From Burkholderiales bacterium (lineage in GTDB: Bacteria; Pseudomonadota; Gammaproteobacteria; Burkholderiales; SG8-41), in NCBI GenBank assembly GCA_019634975.1, contig JAHCAI010000006.1:62001-126000 (forward strand): a DNA stretch of 64,000 bases, read 5' to 3'. The notes under the pieces are model-generated. The model had not been told where the DNA came from and did no database searches. It was given only the letters and a program-made list of their open reading frames with translations. The stretch's first letter is position 1; the number at the start of each line of letters is the position of its first letter. The position numbers and the translations under genes were made by a program. Below are positions 38,153 to 47,178 of this stretch, in pieces.

Positions 38153-38410
38153 ATGGTAGTGATTCGATTGGCTCGTGGTGGGGCAAAAAAGCGCCCGTTC
38201 TTCAATTTTGTCGTGGCTGACTCGCGTTTTGCGCGTGACGGCCGGTTCATCGAGCGTCTGGGATTTTACGATCCCAAGGCGCCCGAAGGGCGCGAGCGCC
38301 TGCGCATCAACCGGGAGCGTCTCGCGTTCTGGCAGGGCCAGGGTGCTCAACTCTCCGACACCGTGACCCGGCTCGTCAAGCAGGCCGGTGAACAAAAAGC
38401 GGCTGCCTGA
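38153..38410 (+). CDS. rpsP: 30S ribosomal protein S16
   Basis: 85-residue ribosomal protein S16. [20 protein letters not shown] is the family start, followed by [19 protein letters not shown] and the short alanine-rich end. First gene of the conserved rpsP-rimM-trmD-rplS operon. Its 3' end overlaps the proposed rimM start by 23 bases. Confidence 0.98.
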   Translation: MVVIRLARGGAKKRPFFNFVVADSRFARDGRFIERLGFYDPKAPEGRERLRINRERLAFWQGQGAQLSDTVTRLVKQAGEQKAAA

Positions 38411-38903
38411 GCGGCTGGTGGTGATGGGGCGCGTTCTCGCGCCCTACGGGGTCAGGGGCTGGGTCAAGGTCCAGCCATACACGCAGCGGCCTGAAGGCCT
38501 GCTCGATTACCCCGAGTGGCAGTTGCAGAGGGACGGAATTTCGCAGTCGCGGACCGTGGAGGCAGCCAGGGTTCACGGTGGCGCCGTGGTGGCGAAGTTG
38601 CAGGGCATAGATGACCGGGATCAGGCTGCGCAGCTGCGCACCATGCAGGTCGCGGTGTCGCGGGACGAGTTTCCCGTGCTGCAGCCCGGAGAATATTACT
38701 GGGCCGACCTGGTCGGTCTGACGGTGTCGAACGAGGCCGGCGTGGTGCTGGGTCGCGTGACCGAGGTGTTCGATACCGGAGCGAATGACGTGTTGGTGGT
38801 CGAAGGCGAGCGCGAACGCCTGTTGCCGTTCATCGGTCCGGTGGTCCGGCAGGTCGATGTGGCGGGCGGCAGGCTGGTCGTGGATTGGGATGCTGACTAC
38901 TGA
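38388..38903 (+). CDS. rimM: 16S rRNA processing factor RimM
   Basis: Assembly factor for the 30S head that binds S19. 171 residues from GTG 38388; an ATG at 38424 (just before [15 protein letters not shown]) would shorten it by 12. The N-terminal RimM domain shows [19 protein letters not shown]; a PRC-barrel domain follows ([32 protein letters not shown]). The N-terminus upstream of GRVLAPYG is uncertain. Stop overlaps the trmD ATG (TGATG). Confidence 0.95.
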   Translation: MNKKRLPERLVVMGRVLAPYGVRGWVKVQPYTQRPEGLLDYPEWQLQRDGISQSRTVEAARVHGGAVVAKLQGIDDRDQAAQLRTMQVAVSRDEFPVLQPGEYYWADLVGLTVSNEAGVVLGRVTEVFDTGANDVLVVEGERERLLPFIGPVVRQVDVAGGRLVVDWDADY

Positions 38904-39667
38904 TGCTGCAGTTTGATGTTGTCACGCTGTTTCCGGCGATGTTCGACGCGGTGACCGAACTGGGAGTCACCGGACGGGCGCGGGAACGCGGCTTGTACCA
39001 GTTTGTGGCCTGGAACCCGAGGGATTTTGCGGCCAACGCGTATCGCACCGTGGATGACCGGCCCTACGGCGGCGGTCCCGGCATGGTGATGATGGCCGAG
39101 CCGCTGGGCAAGGCACTGCGGGCGGCGCGGCAGAGGCAGCAAAGTGCCGGTGTCGAGCGCCCGAGGGTGCTGCACCTGACGCCGCAGGGCAGGATCCTGG
39201 ACCACGCGCTGGTCGCCGGGCTTGCGCGCGAGCAGGGTCTGGTGTTGCTGGCCGGGCGTTACGAGGGTGTGGACGAGAGGCTGATCGAGCAGCAGGGCGT
39301 CGAGGAAATATCCATCGGCGATTACGTGCTGAGCGGCGGGGAAATCGCCGCGATGGTGGTGATGGACAGCGTGGTACGGCAGCTTCCCGGCGTGCTGGGA
39401 GATGCGGAATCAGCGGTCCAGGATTCCTTCGTCGACGGCCTGCTGGACTGTCCGCACTACACGCGGCCCGAGGTCTACGAAGGTCTCGCAGTGCCGGAGG
39501 TCCTGCTGTCGGGCAACCATGCGGCGATTGCCCGCTGGAGGAAGAAGCAGGCGCTGGGCAGGACCTGGCAGCGACGGCCGGAGCTGCTGGAGCGCCGGGC
39601 GCTGAGCGGGGAAGAACAGGTGCTGCTGGAGGAATTCCGGCAGGAAATGCAGGGCGATGGACATTAA
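38903..39667 (+). CDS. trmD: tRNA (guanine(37)-N1)-methyltransferase
   Basis: SPOUT-class enzyme forming m1G37 in tRNAs, needed for reading-frame maintenance. 254 residues. Motifs: [41 protein letters not shown], the trefoil-knot SAM site [15 protein letters not shown] with [17 protein letters not shown], and [17 protein letters not shown]. Coupled to rimM by overlap; 49 bp before rplS. Confidence 0.98.
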   Translation: MLQFDVVTLFPAMFDAVTELGVTGRARERGLYQFVAWNPRDFAANAYRTVDDRPYGGGPGMVMMAEPLGKALRAARQRQQSAGVERPRVLHLTPQGRILDHALVAGLAREQGLVLLAGRYEGVDERLIEQQGVEEISIGDYVLSGGEIAAMVVMDSVVRQLPGVLGDAESAVQDSFVDGLLDCPHYTRPEVYEGLAVPEVLLSGNHAAIARWRKKQALGRTWQRRPELLERRALSGEEQVLLEEFRQEMQGDGH

Positions 39668-39716
39668 CCGCGGACGCCACTCCGGCGTGCGCAACGAGTT
39701 TTGAGGGAGCATGAGC

Positions 39717-40106
39717 ATGAACGTCATTCAGCAGCTGGAGCAGGAAGAGATCAACCGTCTGGGCCGCAAGGTGCCGGAGTTCACCACCGGTGACACGGTG
39801 ATTGTCAGCGTCAACGTGGTCGAGGGCGAGCGCAAGCGCGTCCAGGCTTACGAGGGCGTGGTCATCGCCAAGCGCAACCGGGGCATCAATTCGTCGTTCA
39901 TCGTGCGCAAGGTGTCCTCAGGCGAAGGTGTCGAGCGCACTTTCCAGACCTACTCTCCGTCGATCGCAGGCATCGAGGTCAAGCGCCGCGGCGACGTCAG
40001 CCGCGCCAAGCTTTATTACCTGCGCGGCCTGTCCGGCAAGGCGGCGCGCATCAAGGAAAAGCTCGCGACCAGCGCAGCGCCGGAGGCCGCGCCCGCCGAA
40101 AAATAG
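39717..40106 (+). CDS. rplS: 50S ribosomal protein L19
   Basis: 129 residues from ATG 39717, which has GGAG 7 bases upstream and gives the usual [12 protein letters not shown]; an ATG at 39711 is too close to the ribosome site. Motifs: [36 protein letters not shown] and [25 protein letters not shown]. The extra alanine-rich C-terminal tail is common in betaproteobacteria. Ends the operon before a terminator. Confidence 0.98.
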   Translation: MNVIQQLEQEEINRLGRKVPEFTTGDTVIVSVNVVEGERKRVQAYEGVVIAKRNRGINSSFIVRKVSSGEGVERTFQTYSPSIAGIEVKRRGDVSRAKLYYLRGLSGKAARIKEKLATSAAPEAAPAEK

Positions 40107-40122
40107 TTTCGGCACGGCACGG

Positions 40123-40154
40123 AAAAATGGCGGCTTGGGCCGCCATTTTTGTTT
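40123..40154 (+). terminator. Rho-independent terminator after rplS
   Basis: A perfect 12-bp stem, AAAAATGGCGGC / GCCGCCATTTTT, with a TTGG loop. The T-run forms the end of the stem (TTTTTGTTT). Because of the symmetrical A/T ends it could act in both directions. Confidence 0.88.
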
Positions 40155-40196
40155 CCTGCGGCGGGGTGGCATGCCGCGCGCCGCTAAAATAGCGCG

Positions 40197-41870
40197 ATGC
40201 CGCGCCTGCACCGCTTGTTTGTCATGGTCTGCCTGTTCGCGGGCCTGCAGGCCGCATTGCCGGCGCGCGCCGCCGGCACCCTCGAGGATGTCCGCACCCT
40301 GGCGCGGGCAGGAGCCGTTCAGTTCGCCCTGCAGCGCATGGACTTGCTGCAACCGGCTGATGCGCAGAATCCGGAATGGGCCGTGTGGGAAGAGCTGCGT
40401 CTTCAACTGCTCGCAGGCCTCGGCCGCCACGAGCAGATCCTGCAGCGCCTCGGGACTTTGCCGGCAAGGCTGCCCGCAGCCGCGCGGTCCGGGCTGCACG
40501 CTGCAGCCGCTCGTGCGGCGCTGGCGCTTGGCCAGCCGGCACTGGCGCGCGACCATGCCGGCCGCGCGTTATGGGCTCCCGGCGCCGCTGCCGCGGCGGT
40601 TCGCGACCTGCGCCTGCTGGTCATCCGCAGCCACGTCCTTGAATCCCGCTTCGAGGACGCCTGGCTCAGCATGCTGCGCTTCGAGCAGGACTACCGACCG
40701 CTGGATCGGGCGACGGCGACGGTTTTCGTCGATGCCCTGCTCGACGGCGGCATGGCCCGTGAAGCGCTGACCTGGCTGGGGCTGCTCGACGAGCGCGGGG
40801 CAGCCCGGCTGCGGCTGCACATGCATGCCGGCCTCGTCGCCGCCGGTGAGGTTGCTGCCCGGGCGCAGTCGGCGCTCGCCCGCGGCGACGATCCCGACTG
40901 GTGGCGGCTGCTGCTCGATGCGGCGGCGCGCGGCAACGACGGCCTGCTGCGCCTCACTGCCCTCGAGCAGTTGCTGGAATCGGGACGGCTTGGACAGGCG
41001 GCTGCCGGCGCGTCACGCTTGTGGGCGGCGTATGACGATCATGTGCGGGCAACGGCGAATGCGCGCCAGCTGCTCTCCGGGGATGAGGCCGGCTGGCTGG
41101 AGTTCGCGATGCGGCGCGGCGCGAACGAAGCGGCCGAGGCACGCGCCTACCTTGCCCACCTCGCCAGGCACGCCGCCAATCCGCAGCTGCGCCAGCGTGC
41201 CGAGCTGCGGCTGGCCGAAGGGTATGCGGCGGCGCGGCTTCCGCGGGCGGCCCTGAGCCTGTTCGGTGCCTGGCCCGGGCAGCCCGAAGGGCTGCAGGCA
41301 CCGACACGTGTGATCCTCGGCCGGCTGGCGGAAGGACTGGGAGACCCCGTGCTGGCATTCCGGTATGTCGAGGGCCTGCCGGCGCCCGAGGGCATGCCCG
41401 CTGCGGTCTGGCCGTTGCGCCTGGCCGCGCTTGCGCTGCGTGCCGGGCGTCCCGCCGCGGCGGCGGCCATCGCGCAGAGTATCGCCGTCGAGGCTGCGGT
41501 CATCCCGCCGGAACAGCTTGCGGAGTGGCTGCTGCTTGCGCGGCAGCTGGCGGATCACGGGCTGCATGAACCTGCCCTGAAGTTGCTGGAGCGCGCGCTG
41601 CCGCTTGCTGCCCCGGGACAGCTGCAGACCCTGCAGTCCGAGATCGCGCGCATTCAGCGCAGCCGCGGCGAATTGCAGCCCGCAACCGATGTCCTTCTGC
41701 GTCAAGCGCTGGGGACGCCGGCGACTGCCGCGCAGGCAAGGCTCAGCGCGGGGCTCAGCCTCGCGCGCGCGGGGCTGCTCGTCGATGCGCGCACCCAGTT
41801 TGACTGGGTTCTGAAAAATGCCGGCGATCCGGCGCTGATCGCCGTTGCGCGGCGCGAGCTCGGCTTCTAG
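40197..41870 (+). CDS. exported helical-repeat (TPR-like) protein of unknown function
   Basis: 557 residues. A signal peptide is clear: basic MPRLHRLF, hydrophobic core VMVCLFAGLQAAL and cleavage near ARAAG (about residue 26). The remainder is alanine/leucine-rich helical repeats of TPR or SEL1-like character (ALQRMDLLQPADAQNPEW, ALALGQPALARDHAGRALW, LSLARAGLLVDARTQFDWVL). No catalytic motif is seen. Periplasmic scaffolding is a reasonable guess only. Genes with this layout often sit downstream of rplS in betaproteobacteria. Convergent with the GntR gene, three bases between stops. Confidence 0.75.
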   Translation: MPRLHRLFVMVCLFAGLQAALPARAAGTLEDVRTLARAGAVQFALQRMDLLQPADAQNPEWAVWEELRLQLLAGLGRHEQILQRLGTLPARLPAAARSGLHAAAARAALALGQPALARDHAGRALWAPGAAAAAVRDLRLLVIRSHVLESRFEDAWLSMLRFEQDYRPLDRATATVFVDALLDGGMAREALTWLGLLDERGAARLRLHMHAGLVAAGEVAARAQSALARGDDPDWWRLLLDAAARGNDGLLRLTALEQLLESGRLGQAAAGASRLWAAYDDHVRATANARQLLSGDEAGWLEFAMRRGANEAAEARAYLAHLARHAANPQLRQRAELRLAEGYAAARLPRAALSLFGAWPGQPEGLQAPTRVILGRLAEGLGDPVLAFRYVEGLPAPEGMPAAVWPLRLAALALRAGRPAAAAAIAQSIAVEAAVIPPEQLAEWLLLARQLADHGLHEPALKLLERALPLAAPGQLQTLQSEIARIQRSRGELQPATDVLLRQALGTPATAAQARLSAGLSLARAGLLVDARTQFDWVLKNAGDPALIAVARRELGF

Positions 41871-41873
41871 GCC

Positions 41874-42644
41874 TCAGCGGGCAGCCGTTTTCCAGAGGTC
41901 GCTGAGATACTCGTGATCCGAGGTGTTGATCCAGCTCCTGCGGTATTCCACCGGTGAATCGTTGTAGCTGTAAGCCACGCGGCGGATGTGCAGCGCGGGC
42001 TGGCTTGAGCGCATGCCGAGGATGGACGCAATTTCCGCCGGCGGATGCGCAGCCGACAGGCGTTCGCTGATCCGGACGACGTTGACTCCGTAGCGCGCCT
42101 GGTAAAGCCCGTAGATCGTGCCTTCGCGGTTGCGGAAGGTGGCTTCATCGATGCGCGGGAAGCGCTCGGTGGTGACCGTGATGTCGTCGAGCACGACCGG
42201 CCTGCCGCCCAGTTTCAGCAGGTTGCGCACCCTTGCGACCCGGCTGCCGCGGGGTATTCCCAGCTGTGATTCGTCGTCGGGACCCGCCCGCTCCTTGCGG
42301 AAACCCAGAAGTTCCGAGACCGGGAATTCCTGGCTGCCGTCCTTGCCGACGACATGGAAGAAATAGAACAGCGTGCGATCTTCGGTGTGCGTCGCAACAA
42401 AAGTGCCGCGCCCCTGCTGGCGCACGAGGATGCGGCCGGCGACCAGTTCGTCGATCGCGCGCCGGATGGTGCCGATCGACACCCCGAAATCGGTGGCCAG
42501 CCTGGACTCGCTCGGTATCGCCTCCCCCGGCTTCCACTCGCCGGCGGCCAGCGCCCGCGTGATGCGCAGCTGCACCTCGCGGTAGAGTGGTGCAGCGCTG
42601 GGCTGGCCGCCGGCCAGCGTGTCGGGTCTGGGGATCAGGTTCAT
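41874..42644 (-). CDS. GntR-family regulator with UTRA domain (HutC type)
   Basis: 256 residues from ATG 42644. An N-terminal winged helix (PLYREVQLRITRALAAGEWK, IPSESRLATDFGVSIGTIRR, QGRGTFVA) is followed by a C-terminal UTRA ligand domain from about residue 100 (RVRNLLKLGGRPVVLDDI, YGVNVVRISERLSA, PVEYRRSWI). HutC-type repressors sense small metabolites. It diverges from the catabolic cluster, and a repeat at 42682-42703 is a suitable operator, so it most likely controls that cluster. A longer N-terminus (frame open to 42728) is possible, but would cover the operator. Confidence 0.92.
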   Translation of the reverse strand: MNLIPRPDTLAGGQPSAAPLYREVQLRITRALAAGEWKPGEAIPSESRLATDFGVSIGTIRRAIDELVAGRILVRQQGRGTFVATHTEDRTLFYFFHVVGKDGSQEFPVSELLGFRKERAGPDDESQLGIPRGSRVARVRNLLKLGGRPVVLDDITVTTERFPRIDEATFRNREGTIYGLYQARYGVNVVRISERLSAAHPPAEIASILGMRSSQPALHIRRVAYSYNDSPVEYRRSWINTSDHEYLSDLWKTAAR

Positions 42645-42681
42645 GACGGGAGGGCGCGAGTCTAGCACGCATCCGGTGAAT

Positions 42682-42703
42682 TCATATAGGTCATATAGTT
42701 GAC
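42682..42703. promoter_or_regulatory. candidate GntR operator
   Basis: Two direct copies of TCATATAG (42682-42689 and 42691-42698), 9 bp apart, overlap an inverted repeat GTCA-n6-TGAC at 42690-42703. It is AT-rich in GC-rich DNA, lies between the divergent regulator and catabolic genes, and abuts the -35 of the forward promoter. Binding is inferred. Confidence 0.55.
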
Positions 42704-42728
42704 TTCGCGAAAGTCCGGCGGTTAGCAT
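42699..42728 (+). promoter_or_regulatory. candidate promoter of the catabolic island
   Basis: TTGACT at 42699-42704, 18-bp spacer, TAGCAT at 42723-42728. The -35 is near consensus, the -10 moderate. The candidate operator covers the -35, consistent with repression. The leader to the first gene is about 60 bp. Confidence 0.5.
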
Positions 42729-42792
42729 GACGGGCCCTGCATCAGTAATTTTCCGGAATTTTCACCTGCACAGCGTTCATCCAGGAGGCGCA

Positions 42793-43074
42793 ATGATTCA
42801 CTTGTTGGTACACGACAAAAAGGACACGGTCGGCGTGGCCGTCATCGAAGGCATCAAGGCCGGTCAGGAAATGATCGGCTGGGTCATGGAAGACGATTCC
42901 ACGATCAAGGTCAAGGCGATCAACGACATTCCGATCGGCCACAAGGCGGCGCTCCGCGACATCAAGAAGGGCGACACCATCATCAAGTACGGTTTCGACA
43001 TCGGCAAGGCCGTGGCTGACATCAAGGTCGGCGAGCACGCACACGTCCACAACATCAAGACCAAGCGCTGGTAA
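42793..43074 (+). CDS. UxaA-family lyase, small (SAF-domain) subunit, SuyA-like
   Basis: 93 residues from ATG 42793, with AGGAGG 6-8 bases upstream. It is a SAF-domain protein of the kind found as the N-terminal part of altronate/galactarate dehydratases and as the separate small subunit SuyA of (2R)-3-sulfolactate sulfo-lyase. Visible segments: [59 protein letters not shown] and the final [10 protein letters not shown]. It pairs with the next gene. The split into two genes resembles SuyAB more than the fused UxaA, but substrate cannot be fixed by eye. Confidence 0.85.
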   Translation: MIHLLVHDKKDTVGVAVIEGIKAGQEMIGWVMEDDSTIKVKAINDIPIGHKAALRDIKKGDTIIKYGFDIGKAVADIKVGEHAHVHNIKTKRW

Positions 43075-43108
43075 GCCGCCGCGCCCGACCCCATACGGAG
43101 ACACTGAA

Positions 43109-44278
43109 ATGATCAACAGCAAAACCACTTTCATGGGCTACCGCCGCGAGAACGGCCGCGTCGGCGTCCGCAACCACGTCCTGATCCTGCCGGTGGACGA
43201 CCTGTCGAATGCCGCCGCCGAGGCCGTGGCCAACAACGTCAAGGGCACGCTGGCAATTCCGCACCCCTACGGCCGGCTCCAGTTCGGCGCTGACCTCGAC
43301 CTGCATTTCCGCACGCTGATCGGCGCGGGCTCCAACCCGAACGTCGCCGCCGTGGTGGTGATCTGCATCGAGGAAGGCTGGGCGAAGAAGGTCGTCGACG
43401 GCATTGCCAAGACCGGCAAGCCGGTCACCGGCTTCGGCATCGAGATGCACGGCGACCACGACACCATCCTGCGCGCCTCCAAGGTCGCCAAGGAATACGT
43501 GCAGTGGGCCTCCGAACTGCAGCGCACCGAGTGCCCGATCAGCGACCTCTGGGTATCGACCAAGTGCGGCGAGTCCGACACCACCTCCGGCTGCGGCTCC
43601 AACCCGACCGTCGGCAGCGCCTTCGACAAGCTCGAGCCGCTGGGGGTGACGATGTGTTTCGGCGAAACCACTGAAATCACCGGCGGCGAGAACATTGTCG
43701 CCGACCGCTGCGCGACGCCGCAGGTGCGCGAGGATTTCATGAAGATGTTCAACCGCTACCAGGAAGTGGTCGAGCGCCACAAGACCAGCGACCTGTCCGA
43801 ATCGCAGCCGACCAAGGGCAACATCGCCGGCGGCCTGACCACGATCGAGGAAAAGGCGCTGGGCAACATCCAGAAGATCGGCAAGAAGTGCAAGGTCATC
43901 GGCGTGCTCGACAAGGCCGAAACCCCGACCAAGCCAGGTCTGTGGTTCATGGATTCATCCTCGGCCGCTGCCGAGATGGTCACGCTGTGCGCGGCTTCCG
44001 GCTACGTGGTGCATTTTTTCCCCACCGGCCAGGGCAACGTCATCGGCAATCCGATCATCCCGGTGATCAAGCTCTGTGCCAATCCGCGCACCGTGCGCAC
44101 GATGAGCGAGCACGTTGACTACGACTGCTCGGGCCTGCTGCAGCGGGAGAAGAATCTCGAGCAGACTGGCGACGAGCTGATTGAAATCATGCTCCGCACC
44201 TGCAACGGCCGGCTGACCGCTGCAGAGGCCCTGGGCCATCGCGAATTCGTGATGACCCGGCTGTACGAAAGCGCGTAA
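43109..44278 (+). CDS. UxaA-family lyase, large subunit, SuyB-like
   Basis: 389 residues; the catalytic subunit of a UxaA/GarD-family dehydratase or sulfo-lyase. [21 protein letters not shown] is the family start; [17 protein letters not shown] holds cysteines likely used for the metal or iron-sulfur site, and [17 protein letters not shown] and [19 protein letters not shown] are further conserved stretches. Enzymes of this family dehydrate sugar acids or, in SuyAB, split 3-sulfolactate into pyruvate and sulfite. The nearby LDH2/MDH2 dehydrogenase (the family of sulfolactate dehydrogenase ComC) makes a sulfolactate-like substrate worth testing. Confidence 0.85.
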   Translation: MINSKTTFMGYRRENGRVGVRNHVLILPVDDLSNAAAEAVANNVKGTLAIPHPYGRLQFGADLDLHFRTLIGAGSNPNVAAVVVICIEEGWAKKVVDGIAKTGKPVTGFGIEMHGDHDTILRASKVAKEYVQWASELQRTECPISDLWVSTKCGESDTTSGCGSNPTVGSAFDKLEPLGVTMCFGETTEITGGENIVADRCATPQVREDFMKMFNRYQEVVERHKTSDLSESQPTKGNIAGGLTTIEEKALGNIQKIGKKCKVIGVLDKAETPTKPGLWFMDSSSAAAEMVTLCAASGYVVHFFPTGQGNVIGNPIIPVIKLCANPRTVRTMSEHVDYDCSGLLQREKNLEQTGDELIEIMLRTCNGRLTAAEALGHREFVMTRLYESA

Positions 44279-44299
44279 CACAGCCTGTCTGCAGCGGAA

Positions 44300-44337
44300 C
44301 GCGGGGGCGGCCGGATCACTGCCGCCCCCGCGGGTTT
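44300..44337 (+). terminator. strong GC hairpin after the lyase genes
   Basis: A perfect 12-bp stem, CGCGGGGGCGGC / GCCGCCCCCGCG, with a 9-base loop, followed by GGTTTTGC. Likely a partial terminator that gives the two lyase genes higher expression than the genes further on. The U-tract is short. Confidence 0.65.
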
Positions 44338-44399
44338 TGCGGCATCTCCGGAAGTCCGGGGGTGACGCCGATGATTGAAACGGAAAGACCAGGATACCG

Positions 44400-46052
44400 A
44401 TGACCACCCTCCGCGGCGCCGACATCCTTGCGCGCTCACTGGCGCAGGCCGGCCTGAAACGGATTTTTTCCCTGTCCGGCAACCACATCATGCCGGTCTA
44501 TGACGCAGCGATCGAAGCGAAGCTGGCGATCACCCACGTGCGCTACGAGGGCGCCGCCGTGCACATGGCCGATGCCTGGGCGCGGCTGACCGGGGAGCCC
44601 GGGATTGCGATGCTGACCGGCGGTCCCGGCCACGCCAACGGCATCGGCGCGCTGTATACCGCGCTCGCTTCCGAATCACCGCTGGTGCTGCTGTCCGGGC
44701 ATGCGCCCCTCAACGAACTCGGACGCGGTTCCTTCCAGGAAATGCGCCAGGCCGACATGGCCGCGCCTGTGGTCAAGGCGTCGTGGACGGCGCAGAGCGC
44801 CGAGACACTGGGCGCCGACATTGCGCGCGCCTGCCGCGTCGCCCGCTCGGGGCGGCCGGGTCCGGTGCACCTGAGCCTGCCCTTTGATGTGCTGGAAGCG
44901 AAGGTTTCCGAAGGCGAAAAATATCTGGCTGCCGCCGCCGATTTCGCGGCGCCGGCGAACCCGCTGCCGCAAGCCGCGGTGCAGACCCTGCTGGCTCTGG
45001 TCCGGAGTGCAGCCCGTCCGCTGATCCTGCTCGGACCGTCGATGTCGCAGGTTCCGGTTGCCGGCCTCGGCGGGGGGCTGGCCAGGGCGGCCGGCGTGCC
45101 GGTGCTGTGCATGGAGAGCCCGCGCGGCGTCAACGATCCTTCAATGGGCGCATTTGCCGGCGTGCTGGCGCAGGCTGATCTGGTGGTGCTGCTCGGCAAG
45201 CAGCCCGACTTCACGCTGCGTTTCGGCAAGACCCCGGCACTGGCGGCGGATTGCCGCTTTGCGGTGGTCGATCCGGAAGCCGGGGTGCTGCAGCGGTCGG
45301 TGAACAATCTGGGCAATGCGCGCGTCGCGTTTTCTGCGCAGGCCGATATTGCGGCCACGGTGCAGGCGCTGACGGGCGCAGCGCAGCCCCACCCCGCTGC
45401 GGCGTGGTCGAAACAGGTGGCCGATGCCGTGGCCTTCCGTCCTGAAGCCTGGCGCACGATCAACAGCGGCAACGGCCCGGTGCATCCGGTCGAACTGGGC
45501 CGCGCCGTGCAGGCCGTGCTCGATACTTCGCCAGAGGCGGTGTTCGTCGCCGACGGCGGCGAAATCGGGCAGTGGGCACAGGCCTGCATCAGCGCGCCGG
45601 CGCGCGTCATCAACGGCACCGGCGGCTCGATCGGCAGCGGCGTGCCCTTCGCCTTCGCCGCGCGCATGGCGCGGCCGCAGGCCCCGGTGATCGCGGTGAT
45701 GGGCGACGGCGCTTTCGGCTTTCACCTGATGGAGTTCGACACCGCGGTGCGCGACGGCGTGCCGATGATCGTCGTGGTCGGCAATGATTCCTGCTGGAAT
45801 GCCGAGCACCAGATCCAGCTGCGCAGCTACGGCAAGGAACGCGCCCACGGCTGCGAACTGCGCGAAGGCACGCGTTACGACCTTGCGGTGGCTGCGCTGG
45901 GCGGGCACGGCGAACTGGTGACGCGCGCCGCTGATCTGCAGCCCGCGCTGCAGCGCGCGCTGGCGAGCGGCAAGCCCGCCTGCATCAACGTGATGATCCA
46001 GCGCCTCGCGGCGCCGACGGTCACCGCCGGTGCCACGGCGGCGGCCCACTAG
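44400..46052 (+). CDS. ThDP-dependent enzyme of the acetolactate synthase family
   Basis: 550 residues with the three domains of ThDP 2-oxoacid-type enzymes. The PYR domain shows GLKRIFSLSGNHIMPVYDA and VRYEGAAVHMADAWARLTG, with the catalytic glutamate in HVRYEGAA and GGPGHANGIGALYTA. The central domain has LILLGPSM. The PP domain shows VMGDGAFGFHLMEFDTAVRD with the GDG...N motif ending in VVVGNDSCWNAEHQ. It resembles acetolactate synthase and oxalyl/2-hydroxyacyl-CoA lyase relatives rather than a clear Xsc. The likely reaction is decarboxylation or C-C cleavage of a 2-oxo acid in this pathway; substrate unknown. Confidence 0.85.
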   Translation: MTTLRGADILARSLAQAGLKRIFSLSGNHIMPVYDAAIEAKLAITHVRYEGAAVHMADAWARLTGEPGIAMLTGGPGHANGIGALYTALASESPLVLLSGHAPLNELGRGSFQEMRQADMAAPVVKASWTAQSAETLGADIARACRVARSGRPGPVHLSLPFDVLEAKVSEGEKYLAAAADFAAPANPLPQAAVQTLLALVRSAARPLILLGPSMSQVPVAGLGGGLARAAGVPVLCMESPRGVNDPSMGAFAGVLAQADLVVLLGKQPDFTLRFGKTPALAADCRFAVVDPEAGVLQRSVNNLGNARVAFSAQADIAATVQALTGAAQPHPAAAWSKQVADAVAFRPEAWRTINSGNGPVHPVELGRAVQAVLDTSPEAVFVADGGEIGQWAQACISAPARVINGTGGSIGSGVPFAFAARMARPQAPVIAVMGDGAFGFHLMEFDTAVRDGVPMIVVVGNDSCWNAEHQIQLRSYGKERAHGCELREGTRYDLAVAALGGHGELVTRAADLQPALQRALASGKPACINVMIQRLAAPTVTAGATAAAH

Positions 46053-46062
46053 GAGCACGCAC

Positions 46063-46776
46063 ATGGAAAACCTCAAGGTCAGGATCTGGCGCGGTGCCGA
46101 AGAAGGCGGTTTCCAGGAATTCGAGGTGCCGCGGCAGGAAAGCCAGACGGTGCTCGATGTCGTGACTTATGTGCAGCGCAAATGCGATCCGACGCTGGCC
46201 TACCGCTTTGCCTGCCGTGTCGGTGTCTGCGGCTCCTGCGCGATGACCGTCAACGGCGAATCGCGCTGGACCTGCCGCACGCACGTGTCGAAGGTTGCAG
46301 CCGACAACCGCCTGGAGATCTCGCCGCTGCGCAACCTGCCGGTGGTCAAGGACCTGGTCACCGACATGCGCGAGTTTTTCGACAAGTGGGCGCGCGCGCG
46401 CGGCCGCTTCACCGGTTCCAAGACGCGCAAGGACGAGTTCGAGCGCGTATCGCCCGAGTCGAAGGAGCGCAAGCGCGTCGACGCCGGCATCGAGTGCATC
46501 GGCTGCGGCGTCTGCTACAGCGCCTGCGATGTGGTGTCCTGGAACAAGGACTATCTCGGTCCCGCGGCACTCAACCGCGCATGGACGCTGGTCAACGACG
46601 TGCGCGACACCGCGCGCACCGAGCGCCTTGCCGCAGTTGCCGGCGACGCCGGCTGCCATGCCTGCCATACCCATCTCAATTGCACCGAGCGCTGCCCGAA
46701 GGGCCTGTCGCCGACGGCTGGCATTGCCGGCCTGAAGCGTGCGGTGCTGGCTGCAACGCTGTCGGGCGAAATATAA
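46063..46776 (+). CDS. iron-sulfur subunit of a succinate dehydrogenase/fumarate reductase-like complex
   Basis: 237 residues from ATG 46063 (AGGAG 8 bases upstream). The N-terminal ferredoxin domain binds 2Fe-2S through FACRVGVCGSCAMTVNGESRWTC, given here as its two halves CRVGVCGSC and the later C. The C-terminal domain has CIGCGVCYSAC and CHTHLNCTERCPKG, the patterns for the 4Fe-4S and 3Fe-4S clusters of SdhB/FrdB. All cluster cysteines are present, so electrons can pass to quinone through the two membrane anchors that follow. The matching flavoprotein is encoded about 5 kb downstream. Confidence 0.92.
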   Translation: MENLKVRIWRGAEEGGFQEFEVPRQESQTVLDVVTYVQRKCDPTLAYRFACRVGVCGSCAMTVNGESRWTCRTHVSKVAADNRLEISPLRNLPVVKDLVTDMREFFDKWARARGRFTGSKTRKDEFERVSPESKERKRVDAGIECIGCGVCYSACDVVSWNKDYLGPAALNRAWTLVNDVRDTARTERLAAVAGDAGCHACHTHLNCTERCPKGLSPTAGIAGLKRAVLAATLSGEI

Positions 46777-46780
46777 AAAT

Positions 46781-46794
46781 ATGTTTAAAAACAA
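46781..46794. repeat. AT-rich 14-mer ATGTTTAAAAACAA, copy 2
   Basis: Exact match to 38003-38016. It lies in the 54-bp AT-rich spacer between the iron-sulfur subunit gene and the first membrane anchor. Function unknown. Confidence 0.4.
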
Positions 46795-46830
46795 ATACTT
46801 AAAGAGTATGTTCGAGCGGAGGTTCGAGGC

Positions 46831-47178
46831 ATGAGCCGGCGCAGCGAGGTCTTGCTTTGGGGGGCGCAACGGATCAGCGCGATGGTGCTGGCACTGTGCG
46901 TCCTCGTGCACCTGGTGACGATGATTTATGCGGTGCGCAGCGGCCTGTCCGCCGCCGAGATCCTCGGCCGCACCCAGGGCAGTGTCGCCTGGTTCGCCTT
47001 CTACACGCTGTTCGTCTTCGCAGTTGCCGTGCATGCGCCGATCGGCCTGCGCACGATCATCGGTGAAATGTGCAACTGGCGCGGCCGCGGGCTCGATGTG
47101 CTGACCGGCGTCATCGGACTGAGCCTCGCGATGTGGGGCATGCGGGCCGTGTTCGCGGTGTTCGGGGGTGGCGCATGA
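46831..47178 (+). CDS. SDH/FRD-like membrane anchor subunit (SdhC-like)
   Basis: 115 residues, three predicted membrane helices (about residues 12-34, 54-76, 88-112). HLVTMIYAVRSGLS and VAVHAPIGLRTIIGE carry conserved histidines suited to heme b ligation, and the latter is typical for small SdhC-type anchors. GGAGG lies 8 bases before the ATG. It overlaps the next anchor gene (ATGA). Assignment rests on topology, the histidine motifs and position behind the iron-sulfur gene. Confidence 0.82.
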   Translation: MSRRSEVLLWGAQRISAMVLALCVLVHLVTMIYAVRSGLSAAEILGRTQGSVAWFAFYTLFVFAVAVHAPIGLRTIIGEMCNWRGRGLDVLTGVIGLSLAMWGMRAVFAVFGGGA

